Assembly (NCBI GenBank): GCA_026415325.1
Contig: JAOAHH010000005.1
Coordinates: forward strand, 1 to 35,239
Reading direction: 5' to 3'
DNA: 35,239 nt
From: Thermodesulfobacteriota bacterium
Lineage (GTDB): Bacteria > Desulfobacterota > WTBG01 > CAIYCZ01 > CAIRTM01
The stretch's first letter is position 1, and each line of letters starts with the position of its first letter. Under the pieces are notes generated by a model. The model was not told where the DNA came from and ran no database searches. It saw nothing but the letters and a program-made list of their open reading frames with translations. This document shows, in pieces, positions 34,521 through 35,239 of this stretch. A program made the position numbers and the translations under genes.

Positions 34521-35239
34521 CGCTCATTCCCTCCATGGGCGATGCGGATCGCCTTCAGCATACCGCGCGCTTTGTTGACAGTTTCCTGATATTCTCGTTC
34601 GGGCTGTGAGTCAAGAACAATACCTGCGCCTGCCTGAACATAGATGTTGTTGTTTTTCACAAGCATCGTACGGATGGTGATGCAAAAATCCATGTTCCCG
34701 GAAAAACCGAAATAGCCAACCGCGCCTGCGTAAGGACCTCGCCGATGACGTTCAAGCTCTTCGATAATTTCCATAGCGCGGATTTTTGGGGCGCCGGTAA
34801 CGGTGCCTGCAGGAAAACACGCCGTGAATACGTCAAAGGCATCATTGCCTTTTTTGAGCGTCCCCTTCACATTGGAAACCAGGTGCATGACATGCGAATA
34901 CCGTTCGACGGTCATGAGGTCATCGACACGCACTGTGCCGATTTCTGCAACCCTGCCGACATCGTTTCTTCCAAGATCGACCAGCATGATATGCTCGGCG
35001 CGTTCCTTGGGGTCATTCCGAAGCTCGTGCTCAAGCCGCAGATCTTCATATTCATCGGCACCGCGGGGACGGGTGCCCGCGATCGGTCGGACAACAATTT
35101 CATTGCGCTCAAGCCGAACCAGTACTTCAGGCGAAGAACCAACAAGCGCGGCGTCATGAAGCTGCATGAAATACATGTACGGCGAAGGGTTCACAACACG
35201 AAGCGCGCGATACAGTTCGAAAGGATCGGTGCGCAAGGG
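34511..35239 (-). CDS. trpE: anthranilate synthase component I, C-terminal part
   Basis: The frame is open to the right edge of the window, so the N-terminal half and its tryptophan-binding region are missing. The 242 residues present contain the catalytic chorismate-binding region: [46 protein letters not shown] and [16 protein letters not shown]. It is the upstream gene of the trp operon here; any leader or attenuator would lie outside the window. Confidence 0.95.
   Translation of the reverse strand, partial: PLRTDPFELYRALRVVNPSPYMYFMQLHDAALVGSSPEVLVRLERNEIVVRPIAGTRPRGADEYEDLRLEHELRNDPKERAEHIMLVDLGRNDVGRVAEIGTVRVDDLMTVERYSHVMHLVSNVKGTLKKGNDAFDVFTACFPAGTVTGAPKIRAMEIIEELERHRRGPYAGAVGYFGFSGNMDFCITIRTMLVKNNNIYVQAGAGIVLDSQPEREYQETVNKARGMLKAIRIAHGGNERCC

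Overview
The window is about 35 kb of a motile bacterial chromosome, cut inside a gene at both ends. A Gram-negative-type envelope is suggested by OmpA-type stator proteins and an exported gingipain-like protease. A sigma-54-type promoter stands before the flagellar operon, and glutaminyl-tRNA synthetase is encoded directly. I cannot assign a phylum from sequence alone; the mix fits an FCB-type, deltaproteobacterial or candidate-phylum lineage. No tRNA, rRNA, CRISPR array or insertion sequence was seen.

Region A (1-7154, + strand) looks like a ribosomally made, post-translationally modified peptide (RiPP) locus. It holds a stand-alone PqqD-like recognition protein, a 36-residue candidate precursor peptide, and a radical SAM/SPASM enzyme with its own N-terminal PqqD-like domain. 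An HprK-like P-loop protein, a secreted C25 (gingipain-like) cysteine protease and an S26B-type signal-peptidase-like protein follow. The precursor has its own near-consensus promoter (TTGACA-N17-TATAAA) and is closed by a perfect 19-bp terminator hairpin placed just before the enzyme gene, so it can be made in excess of its enzyme. The four downstream genes overlap or nearly touch and probably form one operon. This is the best candidate for an undescribed system in the window.

Region B (7147-8855) is rarA on the minus strand, then a divergent intergenic region of about 400 bp. That region carries a well-formed sigma-54 (-24/-12) promoter with GG-N10-GC spacing in front of motA.

Region C (8856-24677, + strand) is a flagellar motor, switch, export and regulation operon: motA, a motB-like gene lacking the stator aspartate, motB, fliL, fliM, fliN, fliO, fliP, fliQ, fliR, flhB, flhA, flhF, flhG, fliA, a second fliL-like gene, a degenerate histidine-kinase-like gene, two small flagellar-cluster genes and a PilZ-domain gene. 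It is followed by type III pantothenate kinase (coaX). A separate unit with its own sigma-70 promoter then encodes YggT, a DivIVA-domain coiled-coil protein and a UPF0235 protein (25710-27165).

Region D (27210-35239, minus strand) is a tryptophan operon, trpE(partial)-trpG-trpD-trpC-trpB-trpA, continuing with very short gaps into glnS and era. No trpF is present between trpC and trpB, so phosphoribosylanthranilate isomerase must lie elsewhere or be replaced.
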